A stretch of 64,000 bases of DNA from Candidatus Bathyarchaeota archaeon (lineage in GTDB: Archaea; Thermoproteota; Bathyarchaeia; Bathyarchaeales; Bathycorpusculaceae), in contig JAAYYI010000112.1 in NCBI GenBank assembly GCA_012515445.1, forward strand, positions 1 through 64,000, given 5' to 3'. Within the stretch, counting starts at the first letter, position 1; the number at the start of each line of letters is the position of its first letter. Under the pieces are notes generated by a model. The model saw nothing but the letters and a program-made list of their open reading frames with translations. It was not told where the DNA came from and made no database searches. The position numbers were made by a program, and so were the translations under genes. This document shows positions 53,771 through 61,322 of this stretch, piece by piece.

Positions 53771-53920
53771 GTTTGCCTATCTGCTCTATTAGCATTCATT
53801 GTAGAAAGATATGGAGGGGGTACATATATCGTCTGGTAGGGAGGGGGAGGTCACTCTGAGGTAGGTCTAGCCTAAAGCCGCTTTTTATAGGGAATAGTGC
53901 GGAAGGTGCGGAGCAACAGA
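53771..53920 (+). repeat. dispersed G-rich repeat, family 1, long copy
   Basis: Aligns with 25933-26086. Shared text includes GTTTGCCTAT-TGCTCT-TTAGCA, GAGGGGGTAC and GGTAGGGAGGGGGAGGTCACTCTGAG, followed by a CTTTTTATAGGG-like segment and GGAGCAACA. It ends about 40 bases before the Rieske gene in the same orientation. Confidence 0.75.
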
Positions 53921-53960
53921 ACACACAACTTTTAACTTCAAAACTGATTATCTTTGGTTA

Positions 53961-54296
53961 GTGGATTGTATGTCTGACAGTGAAGGTTACATCCCGCTTA
54001 TCGATGAGGAAGAACTTGAAGAAGGCAAAATGAAAGCCATCCGCGTTGAGGGTAAACCTGTGCTTTTCATTAAGCAGAATGGGAAAATCTATGTGATTGA
54101 CGACCGCTGTCCGCATATGGGCTGTAAGTTTTCGGGTGGTAGCTTGGATGGTAACGCGATAATCTGTCCATGTCATGAGTGGCGTTTTAGTCTGGAATCT
54201 GGCGAGTATGAAGAAGACTCGAATTATGTGTTGATTACTTATCCGTTTAAGGTGGTTGGGGGTAAAATCTGGATTAAACTCGAAGAGGACTTTTAG
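53961..54296 (+). CDS. Rieske-type 2Fe-2S ferredoxin
   Basis: 111 residues. The cluster motifs are DRCPHMGCKF (Cys-x-His) and IICPCHEWRFSLESGEYEE (Cys-x2-His), as in soluble Rieske ferredoxins of the NirD/oxygenase type. It carries single electrons in the cytoplasm; the partner is unknown, as no oxygenase or reductase is beside it. GTG 53961 or ATG 53970 may be the start. It is convergent with the LysR gene, 35 bases between stops. Confidence 0.9.
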   Translation: MDCMSDSEGYIPLIDEEELEEGKMKAIRVEGKPVLFIKQNGKIYVIDDRCPHMGCKFSGGSLDGNAIICPCHEWRFSLESGEYEEDSNYVLITYPFKVVGGKIWIKLEEDF

Positions 54297-54331
54297 CCCC
54301 TTCTTCCTCTGCGGCGTATGTTAAGTTTAGG

Positions 54332-55264
54332 CTATTTTTTTGGGCACGTTATGGCATTATTTTGGAATTTGTAGGTTTTACAGAATTCCCAGAATGCCTC
54401 AGACGGCTTAAGCATCGCGTGCTTTGGACGTGCCATGTAGAGTGTACGTGCAGCCTTGGCTTCCATTATAGGTATGACTTTAATCAAGCTTGCCGCTTGA
54501 GCTTTCGCGGCGGCAATAGATGAGATAACGCTGATGCCTCTGCCTTCGGAAACTGCGGTTATCACGGATTGAGTGCTGCCGACCTCAAAAGCAACCTTCA
54601 AGTCGTCGTAGGCGATTTTGTTAGCTTCAAGTAGCTTCTCCGATTCAAGTCGTGTACCGCTGCTTTCTTCACGGATAATCACAGAATACTTTAATGCCTC
54701 CGATAGTTTGACTGTCTTTGACTTCGCTAACTCGTGATTGCAGGCGGTTATCAGTACGAGTTTATCTTCGCCGATTGGAATAAAATCGAATTTTTCTTCG
54801 AAGCCGCTTGTTGTGCCTATAGCGGCGAATTCGGCGTCGTTGGCCTGCAATGTGCTTAGACTTGTTAGGCTGTCCTGTGCTTTAATTTTGAAGCGCACTT
54901 CCGAGTACTTGTTTTGGAATTCGGCGATCAAGCCTGGAAGTATATGCTCCTCAGGTATAGTGCTTGCAACGATGCGGATAGTGCCTGAAAGGGTTCGTTT
55001 TGCGCTGGAAATCTTTGCTTTTGCATCTGTGGCTTGGTGAATTATTTTTTCTGCCGCGTCTTTTAGTGTTACGCCCGAGTCGGTTAGGTCTACGCCGTTT
55101 GCTGAACGCTTGAATAATTCAGCGTCGAAGAATTCTTCTAAGGCCGCGACATGGTGGCTTACGGTGCCCTGGCTGGTTTTCAGCTCTTTGGCAGCTATTG
55201 AGAAACTGTGTGTTCTTGCGACTGTAAGAAAGGTGTTCAGGTAGTCGAATCTTATTGTTTCCAT
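54332..55264 (-). CDS. LysR-family transcription regulator
   Basis: 310 residues. The N-terminal helix-turn-helix (FDYLNTFLTVARTHSFSIAAKELKTSQGTVSHHVAALEEFFDAELFKRSANGVDLTDSG) is classical LysR. The effector domain (IRIVASTIPEEHILPGLIAEFQNKYSEVRFKIKAQDSLTS) resembles those of CysB/CysL-like and phosphonate or sulfur-responsive members, but the ligand is unknown. It is divergent from the DsrE-TusA-dehydratase-SelD genes, the arrangement in which LysR regulators usually control the neighbouring operon. Confidence 0.92.
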   Translation of the reverse strand: METIRFDYLNTFLTVARTHSFSIAAKELKTSQGTVSHHVAALEEFFDAELFKRSANGVDLTDSGVTLKDAAEKIIHQATDAKAKISSAKRTLSGTIRIVASTIPEEHILPGLIAEFQNKYSEVRFKIKAQDSLTSLSTLQANDAEFAAIGTTSGFEEKFDFIPIGEDKLVLITACNHELAKSKTVKLSEALKYSVIIREESSGTRLESEKLLEANKIAYDDLKVAFEVGSTQSVITAVSEGRGISVISSIAAAKAQAASLIKVIPIMEAKAARTLYMARPKHAMLKPSEAFWEFCKTYKFQNNAITCPKK

Positions 55265-55300
55265 GCGCTTTTTTGCCTCTGCATTAATGTCTGGGTAATA

Positions 55301-55310
55301 CTTTATATGC
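55301..55310 (-). promoter_or_regulatory. TATA box of the LysR gene
   Basis: On the minus strand GCATATAAAG lies about 37-46 bases before the LysR start at 55264. Confidence 0.5.
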
Positions 55311-55339
55311 TTATTCCAGTTTTGAATACACGCAATGTC

Positions 55340-55347
55340 TTTATATT
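55340..55347 (+). promoter_or_regulatory. TATA box of the dsrE-tusA-hgdB-selD genes
   Basis: TTTATATT lies about 44-51 bases before ATG 55391. It is about 35 bases from the divergent LysR TATA element, so one bound regulator could affect both promoters. Confidence 0.5.
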
Positions 55348-55390
55348 GGATATTCTAATAGACATTATTAAACATTCACGGCTGAATAGT

Positions 55391-55741
55391 ATGACAACCT
55401 TTACCATAATCATTTACGAAGCACCTTATGCCAAAGAACGCGCCCTAACCGCGCTAAGATTCGCATGGACGGCAGACTTAGAAGGCAACAAAGTACAAAT
55501 CTGGCTTTTTGAAAACGGCGTCTACCTCGCCAAGAAAGGACAGAAACCCGCACAAGGCTTAACCAATTATGGCCAGATGCTCGAGGACCTGATTAAAGGC
55601 GGCGTGGAAGTCAAAGGCTGCGTAGTCTGCGCTGACGCTCGCGGCTTAACTCAAGATGACTTGCTTGATGGAGTAAAATTAGCTACCGTGCATGACCTTG
55701 TCGAGTGGACTGCTAACAGTGATAAAGTAATAACATTCTAG
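55391..55741 (+). CDS. DsrE-family sulfur-relay-like protein
   Basis: 116 residues from ATG 55391 (the track ORF begins upstream at 55208 in non-coding sequence). TFTIIIYEAPYAKERALTALRFAWTADLEGNKVQIWLFENGVYLAKK and VEVKGCVVCADARGLTQDDLLDGVKLATVHDLVEWTANSDKVITF are the DsrE/DsrF-like fold, with the Cys-x2-Cys-Ala-x-Ala-Arg-Gly pattern that carries persulfide in relatives. It probably passes sulfur or selenium to or from the TusA protein encoded 9 bases downstream. Confidence 0.88.
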   Translation: MTTFTIIIYEAPYAKERALTALRFAWTADLEGNKVQIWLFENGVYLAKKGQKPAQGLTNYGQMLEDLIKGGVEVKGCVVCADARGLTQDDLLDGVKLATVHDLVEWTANSDKVITF

Positions 55742-55750
55742 GTAGGTAAC

Positions 55751-55975
55751 TTGAGCGCCGAGAAACTTGATGTATCGGGCAAAATGTGTCCGCTCCCAGT
55801 TGCATTGACTAAGCGTAAGCTAGACTCTATGGCTTCTGGACAGTTGCTGGAGGTTATTGGTGAAGGCGAGTTAGAGTTTGATAATGTTCAGCGCTGGGTA
55901 AAGAATAACGGACATGTGGTGGTTGAAGCTTCGAATGCCGACGGGACATTTAAGCTGTTGATAAAAAAGAAATAG
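55751..55975 (+). CDS. tusA: TusA/SirA-family sulfur carrier
   Basis: 74 residues, TTG start at 55751. KLDVSGKMCPLPVALTKRKLDSMASGQLLEVIGEGELEFDNVQRWVKNNGHVVVEA is the TusA fold with the CPxP persulfide-carrying cysteine. It moves sulfur between proteins (to tRNA thiolation, Moco or oxidation systems). In bacteria the related YedF is linked to selenium by gene neighbourhood. It lies between dsrE and the dehydratase-like gene. Confidence 0.92.
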   Translation: MSAEKLDVSGKMCPLPVALTKRKLDSMASGQLLEVIGEGELEFDNVQRWVKNNGHVVVEASNADGTFKLLIKKK

Positions 55976-56034
55976 CTGAAAACCAATTATTATTAATTTT
56001 TTTAATAACTGAAATTACTTTTTTATAGGATGAA

Positions 56035-57360
56035 GTGTTTAGCATAGCAACGGCAAGTGAAAAAGCTATGTCTGAAAAATACATCGAACTATGGAAAAGC
56101 ATAGACATGGATATCGAAAAACACAACATCCTACTAAACGCTCTAGGACAATTCTACGGCAGCATCTATTTACCCCAGAAGAATCGTCCACAAAAGATGG
56201 ATTACTTCAACTGGGTAGTCTCAGAAGTTCATGGTGGAAGAATCAAAGAGCTAAACGACCAACGCGCACTGGGCAAAAAAGTCGTCGGCGCATTCTGCGT
56301 CTACGCACCAGAAGAACTCGTGTTTGCAGCAGGCGCAAACATGGTCGGATTATGCGGAGGCGCAGACTTTTCGGTTCCGGACGCAGAAGCAGTCCTGCCA
56401 CGTAACCTCTGCCCACTAATCAAATCATTCTATGGCTTTAGACTCAACCGCACCTGCCCATACTTTCAGTCAAGCGATCTCGTCGTCGGCGAAACCACCT
56501 GCGACGGTAAAAAGAAAGTCTACGAGTTACTATCAGAACTGATCCCAACATACGTGATTGAAATCCCTCATCGACCCGACACACAGCAAGGTAAAGAGTT
56601 CTGGCATAAAGAGGTAGAAGCCTTTAAAATTAAACTTGAAGAAGTAACAGGCAACAAGATCACCGCTGAAGGTCTAAAGGCTTCAATCGAGTTAATTAAT
56701 AACAAGCGAAAAGCTCTCAAACGTCTCTCCGATTTACGTGCACACTCGCCTTCGCCGATCAGCGGCTTAGACGGATTACTAATCAACCAGATCAGCTTCA
56801 TGGATGACCCCAAACGCTTCACAGAAAAAGTCAACAACCTTTGCGACGAACTCGAGCAGCGAGTTAAAGATGGTGTCGGCGTCGCCGCAAAAAATGCCCC
56901 TCGTATCATTGTTGCTGGTTGCCCCATGGCAGTTCCCAACTGGAAACTCCACAGCATCGTCCAAGCAACAGGTGCCACGATTGTATCTGAAGAAAGCTGC
57001 GTTGGTACACGCTACTTCACTGACTTAGTAGAACCAAAAGGTGACAGCGTAGACGAGCTTTTATGGGCGATTGTTGAGAAATACAGCAAGATTCCCTGTG
57101 CATGCTTTACTCCAAACGACAGACGCATACAAAGCATTGAAGCGCTGGCTGGGCAGTTCAAAGCAGACGGAATCATCTACTACACTCTACAGAACTGTCA
57201 TGACTACAACGTTGAAGGCGTGAAAGTTGACAGGGCAATGAAAGCAAAGGATATACCAATGCTGAAAATCGAAACCGATTATTCGATGGGCGATGCACCG
57301 CAGATTCAGACACGCGTCGAAGCATTCCTTGAGATAATCGCGGGCAAAAAGCAAGCCTAA
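56035..57360 (+). CDS. stand-alone 2-hydroxyacyl-CoA dehydratase-type iron-sulfur protein (HgdB/BcrC or double-cubane type)
   Basis: 441 residues. The family text is VVGAFCVYAPEELVFAAGANMVGLCGG, LPRNLCPLIKSFYGF, CPYFQSSDLVVGETTCDGKKKVYELLS, IIVAGCPMAVPNWKL, EESCVGTRYF and GIIYYTLQNCHDYNVEG. The conserved cysteines bind iron-sulfur clusters. In HgdB-like enzymes two such subunits pair; here there is only one, as in the stand-alone double-cubane cluster proteins, which use ATP through a separate activase to reach very low potentials. No activase gene is adjacent. GTG 56035 with GGATGA upstream is preferred to ATG 56068. Confidence 0.85.
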   Translation: MFSIATASEKAMSEKYIELWKSIDMDIEKHNILLNALGQFYGSIYLPQKNRPQKMDYFNWVVSEVHGGRIKELNDQRALGKKVVGAFCVYAPEELVFAAGANMVGLCGGADFSVPDAEAVLPRNLCPLIKSFYGFRLNRTCPYFQSSDLVVGETTCDGKKKVYELLSELIPTYVIEIPHRPDTQQGKEFWHKEVEAFKIKLEEVTGNKITAEGLKASIELINNKRKALKRLSDLRAHSPSPISGLDGLLINQISFMDDPKRFTEKVNNLCDELEQRVKDGVGVAAKNAPRIIVAGCPMAVPNWKLHSIVQATGATIVSEESCVGTRYFTDLVEPKGDSVDELLWAIVEKYSKIPCACFTPNDRRIQSIEALAGQFKADGIIYYTLQNCHDYNVEGVKVDRAMKAKDIPMLKIETDYSMGDAPQIQTRVEAFLEIIAGKKQA

Positions 57361-57433
57361 ACTTGCCTTTCTCTTTTTCTTTTTTTAAAGTTTTTATCTT
57401 TTCAATATCAATTGACTATTGAGGTAAAACTGG

Positions 57434-58453
57434 ATGAGTTACCGCTTAACCAAAGCCGTGCCAGTACATGGCTGCAGCTGTAAACTACCACAGTACCAAC
57501 TCGGCGAACTACTTGACCAAGCAGGTATGACCAGCGAATTCGGCCCAGAAGTGCTCGCGGGTCCATGGGAAAATAGCAGCGTAGTCAAAATCGCCGACGG
57601 CATCGCTGTCCTGAACACGCTCGATTTCTTCACGCCCATGGTTGATGAACCAGAAATCCAGGGTAGAATCGCGGGCAGCAACGTAACCAGCGACATCTAC
57701 ACACTAGGCGTTACGAAAATCGCCAGCATACTCACCATAATGGCGTTCCCAGAGAATATGCCTTCTGAACTGGCGGTTGGTATGCTTAAGGGATTGGGCG
57801 ACTTCTGCCGCGAAATGGATACGCCATTGGTCGGTGGACATACAATTCGCAATCCATGGCCGATTATTGGCGGTGCGGCAACAGGAATCGGCGACCCCGA
57901 AAGAATCGTTTACACTAAAGGCGCTAAATCCGGCGATAGATTGTTCTTGACAAAGCCGCTTGGGATTGCGCCGGCTATGGCTGCATATCGGCTGCGTAAA
58001 GAGCAGGAAGGCAAAGAACTTCTCGAAGGCATATCTGAAGAGGTTATTGATGCAGCAGTCAATGGTGCAATAGAAGGGATGATTACGTCAAACAAGCCAG
58101 TGGCAGAGGTTATGCAGAAGGTGCATGTGCATGCAGCAACAGATATCACGGGGTTCGGTCTTAAAGGCCACTCAGAGAATATGGCGCGACTCAGCGGAGT
58201 CGATATAGTCATAGATAAGCTTTGGGTGATCCGCGGCACACCGCAGCTTACAGATATCTTCGGTTATCCGCTGTTCAGTGGCGAATCAAAGGAAACTGCA
58301 GGTGGAATACTAATGGCCGTGGCAAAAGAAAACGCAGATAACCTTCAGAGCGAACTAGAGAAGCGCAAGGTAAGGTACTGCGAAGTAGGTTACGTCAAAG
58401 AAGGCCCAGGTGAAGTCCACGTAATCAAAGCCGCGGAAGTCATTGAAGCTTAA
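57434..58453 (+). CDS. selD: selenide, water dikinase (SelD-like)
   Basis: 339 residues. The N-terminus has HGCSCKLPQYQLGELL, the catalytic Cys-Lys motif of selenophosphate synthetase (Cys rather than Sec). NTLDFFTPMVDEPEIQGRIAGSNVTSDIYTLGVTKIASILTIMAFP binds ATP and metal, GGHTIRNPWPIIGGAATGI is the second conserved part, and HAATDITGFGLKGHSENMA is the C-terminal signature. It makes selenophosphate from selenide and ATP. GAGGT precedes ATG 57434. No other known selenium gene (SelA/SepSecS, SelB, SelU) is in the window, and no selenoprotein is evident. Confidence 0.92.
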   Translation: MSYRLTKAVPVHGCSCKLPQYQLGELLDQAGMTSEFGPEVLAGPWENSSVVKIADGIAVLNTLDFFTPMVDEPEIQGRIAGSNVTSDIYTLGVTKIASILTIMAFPENMPSELAVGMLKGLGDFCREMDTPLVGGHTIRNPWPIIGGAATGIGDPERIVYTKGAKSGDRLFLTKPLGIAPAMAAYRLRKEQEGKELLEGISEEVIDAAVNGAIEGMITSNKPVAEVMQKVHVHAATDITGFGLKGHSENMARLSGVDIVIDKLWVIRGTPQLTDIFGYPLFSGESKETAGGILMAVAKENADNLQSELEKRKVRYCEVGYVKEGPGEVHVIKAAEVIEA

Positions 58454-58500
58454 TTTTCTTACTTTTTTATTGGGTCGTCCTGAGTGTGACTTACAATTTC

Positions 58501-58583
58501 AACGCTGCTATCTCCCTATCCCCTTCTAAAAAGTGTCTAAATAGTGAACCTACCCTGCTCAGAAGTACCTCCCCCTCCCTATC
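58501..58583 (-). repeat. dispersed G-rich repeat, family 1, reverse copy
   Basis: Read on the minus strand, GATAGGGAGGGGGAGGTACTTCTGAGCAGGGTAGGTTCACTATTTAGACACTTTTTAGAAGGGGATAGGGAG matches the core and 3' half of the copy at 25933. It lies between selD and trmO; the rest of 58454-58724 shows nothing recognisable. Confidence 0.7.
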
Positions 58584-58724
58584 ATATGAAAAAAGCAGCC
58601 CTCAAATGACCCCCCGCTAAAGGATTATGCATAGATTTCCTGACAGGCTCTAAAAAAGAACGCTAAACCATGCTTAACCAAAAATGGGCTGGGAGGAAAA
58701 TATTGCTCTGCCTTTTCAGAGACG

Positions 58725-59207
58725 CTAGCAGTTCATCTCAGAATCCCAATCAAAACTGCCCGAATCCTCAAGCCACTTAGGCCAATGGCTGCACCAATTC
58801 GGTATAGCAACATCTTTTACGCGGTCACCTGAAGGATGATACGGCTTCAAATCCACAATCGGCGTATCAGGCGCTGCATCAATCCACGGAATCTGTACAG
58901 TTCCCTCTTTTTGGTCTACGCCTAATATTGACACGACAGTCATAGCTATCGGGTTTGGTCTAGCGTTTGAACGCGTGGCAAAGATGCCTAATTTCTCTGG
59001 TGCTGTCCTGTAGGGCTTTTTGCACTCCAGCATTTGTCTGCCCTCGGTGTTATCGAGCATGTGGCTCCACCATAGAACAACAACGTGACCAAAATCCCCC
59101 AGTCCATTCAACGCCTTCCTGTAGGGTTCATAGACTCTAAGCTGGAATCCATAGTTTGTCTGTTCGATTTTTCCAATTGGCGATATCTTGAATGTTTGAT
59201 CACTCAT
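58725..59207 (-). CDS. TsaA/TrmO-like methyltransferase domain protein
   Basis: 160 residues. FKISPIGKIEQ at the start, GIFATRSNARPNPIAMTVVSILGV in the middle and IPWIDAAPDTPIVDLKPYHPSGD later are the TsaA/TrmO signatures. Bacterial TrmO uses SAM to methylate threonylcarbamoyladenosine in tRNA; archaeal members share the barrel, but their substrate is less well known. ATG 59207 is chosen because AGGTGA lies 6 bases upstream. It overlaps the padR gene by 8 bases, suggesting joint translation. Confidence 0.88.
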   Translation of the reverse strand: MSDQTFKISPIGKIEQTNYGFQLRVYEPYRKALNGLGDFGHVVVLWWSHMLDNTEGRQMLECKKPYRTAPEKLGIFATRSNARPNPIAMTVVSILGVDQKEGTVQIPWIDAAPDTPIVDLKPYHPSGDRVKDVAIPNWCSHWPKWLEDSGSFDWDSEMNC

Positions 59208-59742
59208 CTTTTTCACCTATTTCCATAAACTGTTTAGCCCATTCTTTTTCGGTTCTGAGATGCATAATCGGCCTCGTCGCCAATGCATGGTCGCTCTGTG
59301 GATAGTTGTGTTCTTGGAAGTACCTTTCTACGCTTTCATAGACGCTTATGGCTTCATCGATGGATTGGATGTACTTTTTTAGGGCTTCCTGTCTTTCTTG
59401 TTTGTTTAGGAAGCACAGGTTGGCTATGGCTAAATCGATTCGCCAGGTGGTTTTTTCAACGTTTGACAGGATGTCTATTAGGCTGTTTTTTAGTGCGGTT
59501 TGCCCGTTTTCTGTGGCTGTGTAGATTTTTTGTGCTACGTTATTTTTGGATAGTTTTATTGCTGATTTGATTAATTCTTTTTCTTCAAGCTTTTTTAGTA
59601 TTTTATATATAGAGGGCAGCGAGATTTCTGTCCAGTGGCGCATGTTTCTGTCTTCGATTGTTTTTTCTATTTCGTATCCGTGCATTGGTTTTTCGCAGAT
59701 TAAGCCGAGTATGGCTATCTCCATGTTCGATATTATACTCAT
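59200..59742 (-). CDS. PadR-family transcription regulator
   Basis: 180 residues. The winged helix NMEIAILGLICEKPMHGYEIEKTIEDRNMRHWTEISLPSIYKILKKLEEKELIKS is the PadR signature. The C-terminal helical domain (VEKTTWRIDLAIANLCFLNKQERQEALKKYIQSIDEAISVYESVERYFQ) forms the dimer. A perfect palindrome lies 3 bases upstream of its start, so it is probably autoregulated, together with the trmO-like gene behind it. Confidence 0.9.
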   Translation of the reverse strand: MSIISNMEIAILGLICEKPMHGYEIEKTIEDRNMRHWTEISLPSIYKILKKLEEKELIKSAIKLSKNNVAQKIYTATENGQTALKNSLIDILSNVEKTTWRIDLAIANLCFLNKQERQEALKKYIQSIDEAISVYESVERYFQEHNYPQSDHALATRPIMHLRTEKEWAKQFMEIGEKDE

Positions 59743-59745
59743 ATG

Positions 59746-59765
59746 ATATTATAACGATATAATAT
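59746..59765. promoter_or_regulatory. palindromic candidate operator of the PadR gene
   Basis: ATATTATA-ACGA-TATAATAT, perfect 8-base arms around 4 bases, directly upstream of the PadR ATG. A partial repeat, CGATATTATACT, lies just inside the gene at 59729-59740. A/T richness also suits a TATA element, so it may do both jobs. Confidence 0.5.
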
Positions 59766-59913
59766 GGCCCTAATTAAGCTACCGTAATTACCTTTGGCTC
59801 CCTTACCAACTGCACACACGCTTTCGAAAGAAACCTGCCTCCGCTCTTAACGAGCGCACAAGCAATCATAACGATACCTAAAAACAGAGCCGTCAGCTAT
59901 ATCGAAAAGGCGT

Positions 59914-60243
59914 TTACGGGTGATCTTTTAATTTAGCGGTAAAATCTTTCTGCGCTTTCCTGTACCTTTTAACTATATCCCTTCCAAAATCTGTAACTTC
60001 TGAGGAGCCTCCACCTCTAGCGCCGCCGCGGCTGCGAGTTACCAGTGATTGACTAAGTCTCTCCTCAGCTAGCGTTATCCTGTGTAAGGCGTATCGGTAG
60101 GACATGCCTAGCTCTTTTGATGCTTCTAGAACAGAATGGTGTTGGTCTATCTTTTCAATTAGTTTGGCTACGCCGTCGCCAAAGACGGGTTCTTCTTTCT
60201 CGTTTACCATCCAAAGCTTGAATCGGTAGCTTAAAGGGCACAT
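59914..60243 (-). CDS. ModE-like winged-helix DNA-binding protein without molybdate domain
   Basis: 109 residues. FKLWMVNEKEEPVFGDGVAKLIEKIDQHHSVLEASKELGMSYRYALHRITLAEERLSQSLVTRSRGGARGGGSSEVTDFGRDIVKRYRKAQKDF is the ModE N-terminal domain. The molybdate-binding MOP domains of ModE are absent, as in many archaeal single-domain forms, so it may sense molybdate through a partner or not at all. ATG 60243 is preferred, with AAGGTGA 8 bases upstream. It is divergent from nfnA, and the Mo cofactor genes lie 7 kb away. Confidence 0.88.
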   Translation of the reverse strand: MCPLSYRFKLWMVNEKEEPVFGDGVAKLIEKIDQHHSVLEASKELGMSYRYALHRITLAEERLSQSLVTRSRGGARGGGSSEVTDFGRDIVKRYRKAQKDFTAKLKDHP

Positions 60244-60377
60244 GTTGCTGGTCACCTTGCATTATTTGTGCCGTCTGAGGACTTAAGCTTAATGTTGGCT
60301 GTGCTTTTTCGGCTGTAGAGTTAGCGTTGTTTGTGGTGTAGTTGTAGTCAACTGTAGCTAGCAAGGCTTTTATAGCA

Positions 60378-60392
60378 TATATATTGTATATA
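60378..60392. promoter_or_regulatory. TATA-like palindrome between modE-like gene and nfnA
   Basis: TATATATTGTATATA: TATATA arms around TTG, inside a 194-base divergent intergenic region. A GTCAACTGT direct repeat flanks it at 60347 and 60410. The position, about 50 bases before the nfnA start, suits a promoter or operator. Confidence 0.4.
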
Positions 60393-60437
60393 CGATTAAT
60401 ATCAAACGGGTCAACTGTCACTTAGGGAGAACGAACA

Positions 60438-61322
60438 TTGTCGGAATCCATGCAAGATACCCCAAAATTAAACCAAGTTGTCGAAAAAAAAGTCCTCAAC
60501 TCGGTAACTAAAAAACTTACCATATATGCCCCAGATATCGCTGTAAAAGCGCATGCCGGGCAATTCGTCATCTTCAAAGTACGCCAAGACAGCGAAAGAA
60601 TACCCCTAACCTTATCGTCATGGGATAAAGAAAAAGGCACAATCTCACACATTTTCCAAGAAGTAGGCTACTCAACTATCGAATTAGGCAAACTACACGT
60701 AGACGACAAAATAATGCATATAGCCGGACCACTGGGTAACGCAAGCGAAATAGAGAACTTCGGAACAGCCGTCGTAGTATGCGGAGGCTTAGGCACAGCA
60801 GTCGCCTACCCCGTAGCTAAAGCGCTAAAAGAAGCAGGAAACAAAGTCATCTCCATAGTTGGCGCAAGAAACAAAGACCTCTTTATTTTAGAGAACGAAA
60901 TGAAAGCCGTATCCAGTGAAATCTACTTTACAACCGACGACGGCTCAAACGGAACCAAAGGCTTTGTCAGCGACGTCCTTAAATCACTCATCGCAAAAAA
61001 GGAAAAAATCGACATAGTATTCGCAATCGGCCCCCCAATAATGATGAGCGTTATCGCTGACCTCACACGACCACACAAAATACGAACTATCGCCAGCTTA
61101 AACCCGATTATGGTTGACGGTATGGGTATGTGCGGTGCCTGCCGAGTATCAATCGACGGCAAAACACAATTCGCGTGTGTAGATGGCCCAGAATTTGATG
61201 CACATAAAGTTAATTTCAAAGAACTCATGCTGCGGCTTAAAAGCTATTGTACTGAAGAGAACAACCTTTCATTAGCGTACCAAAAACCCGGAGAGAATAA
61301 CTGTCAATGTCACGGACACTAA
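60438..61322 (+). CDS. nfnA: NfnA/SudB-type FAD- and NAD-binding reductase subunit
   Basis: 294 residues. The FAD domain (HAGQFVIFKVRQDSERIPLTLSSWD) is followed by a NAD-binding half (TAVVVCGGLGTAVAYPVAKALKEAGNKVISIVGARNK). A 2Fe-2S site lies in MVDGMGMCGACRVSIDGKTQFACVDGPEFD. This is the small subunit of NADH-dependent ferredoxin:NADP oxidoreductase or of sulfide dehydrogenase. TTG 60438 has AGGGAG 8 bases upstream. It overlaps the next gene by 16 bases, supporting a two-subunit complex. Confidence 0.92.
   Translation: MSESMQDTPKLNQVVEKKVLNSVTKKLTIYAPDIAVKAHAGQFVIFKVRQDSERIPLTLSSWDKEKGTISHIFQEVGYSTIELGKLHVDDKIMHIAGPLGNASEIENFGTAVVVCGGLGTAVAYPVAKALKEAGNKVISIVGARNKDLFILENEMKAVSSEIYFTTDDGSNGTKGFVSDVLKSLIAKKEKIDIVFAIGPPIMMSVIADLTRPHKIRTIASLNPIMVDGMGMCGACRVSIDGKTQFACVDGPEFDAHKVNFKELMLRLKSYCTEENNLSLAYQKPGENNCQCHGH

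Noticed and set aside
55208-55390. N-terminal extension of the DsrE protein
   Set aside because: The added text is Cys/Leu/Val-rich without similarity to the family and would cross both divergent TATA elements; ATG 55391 is the family start.
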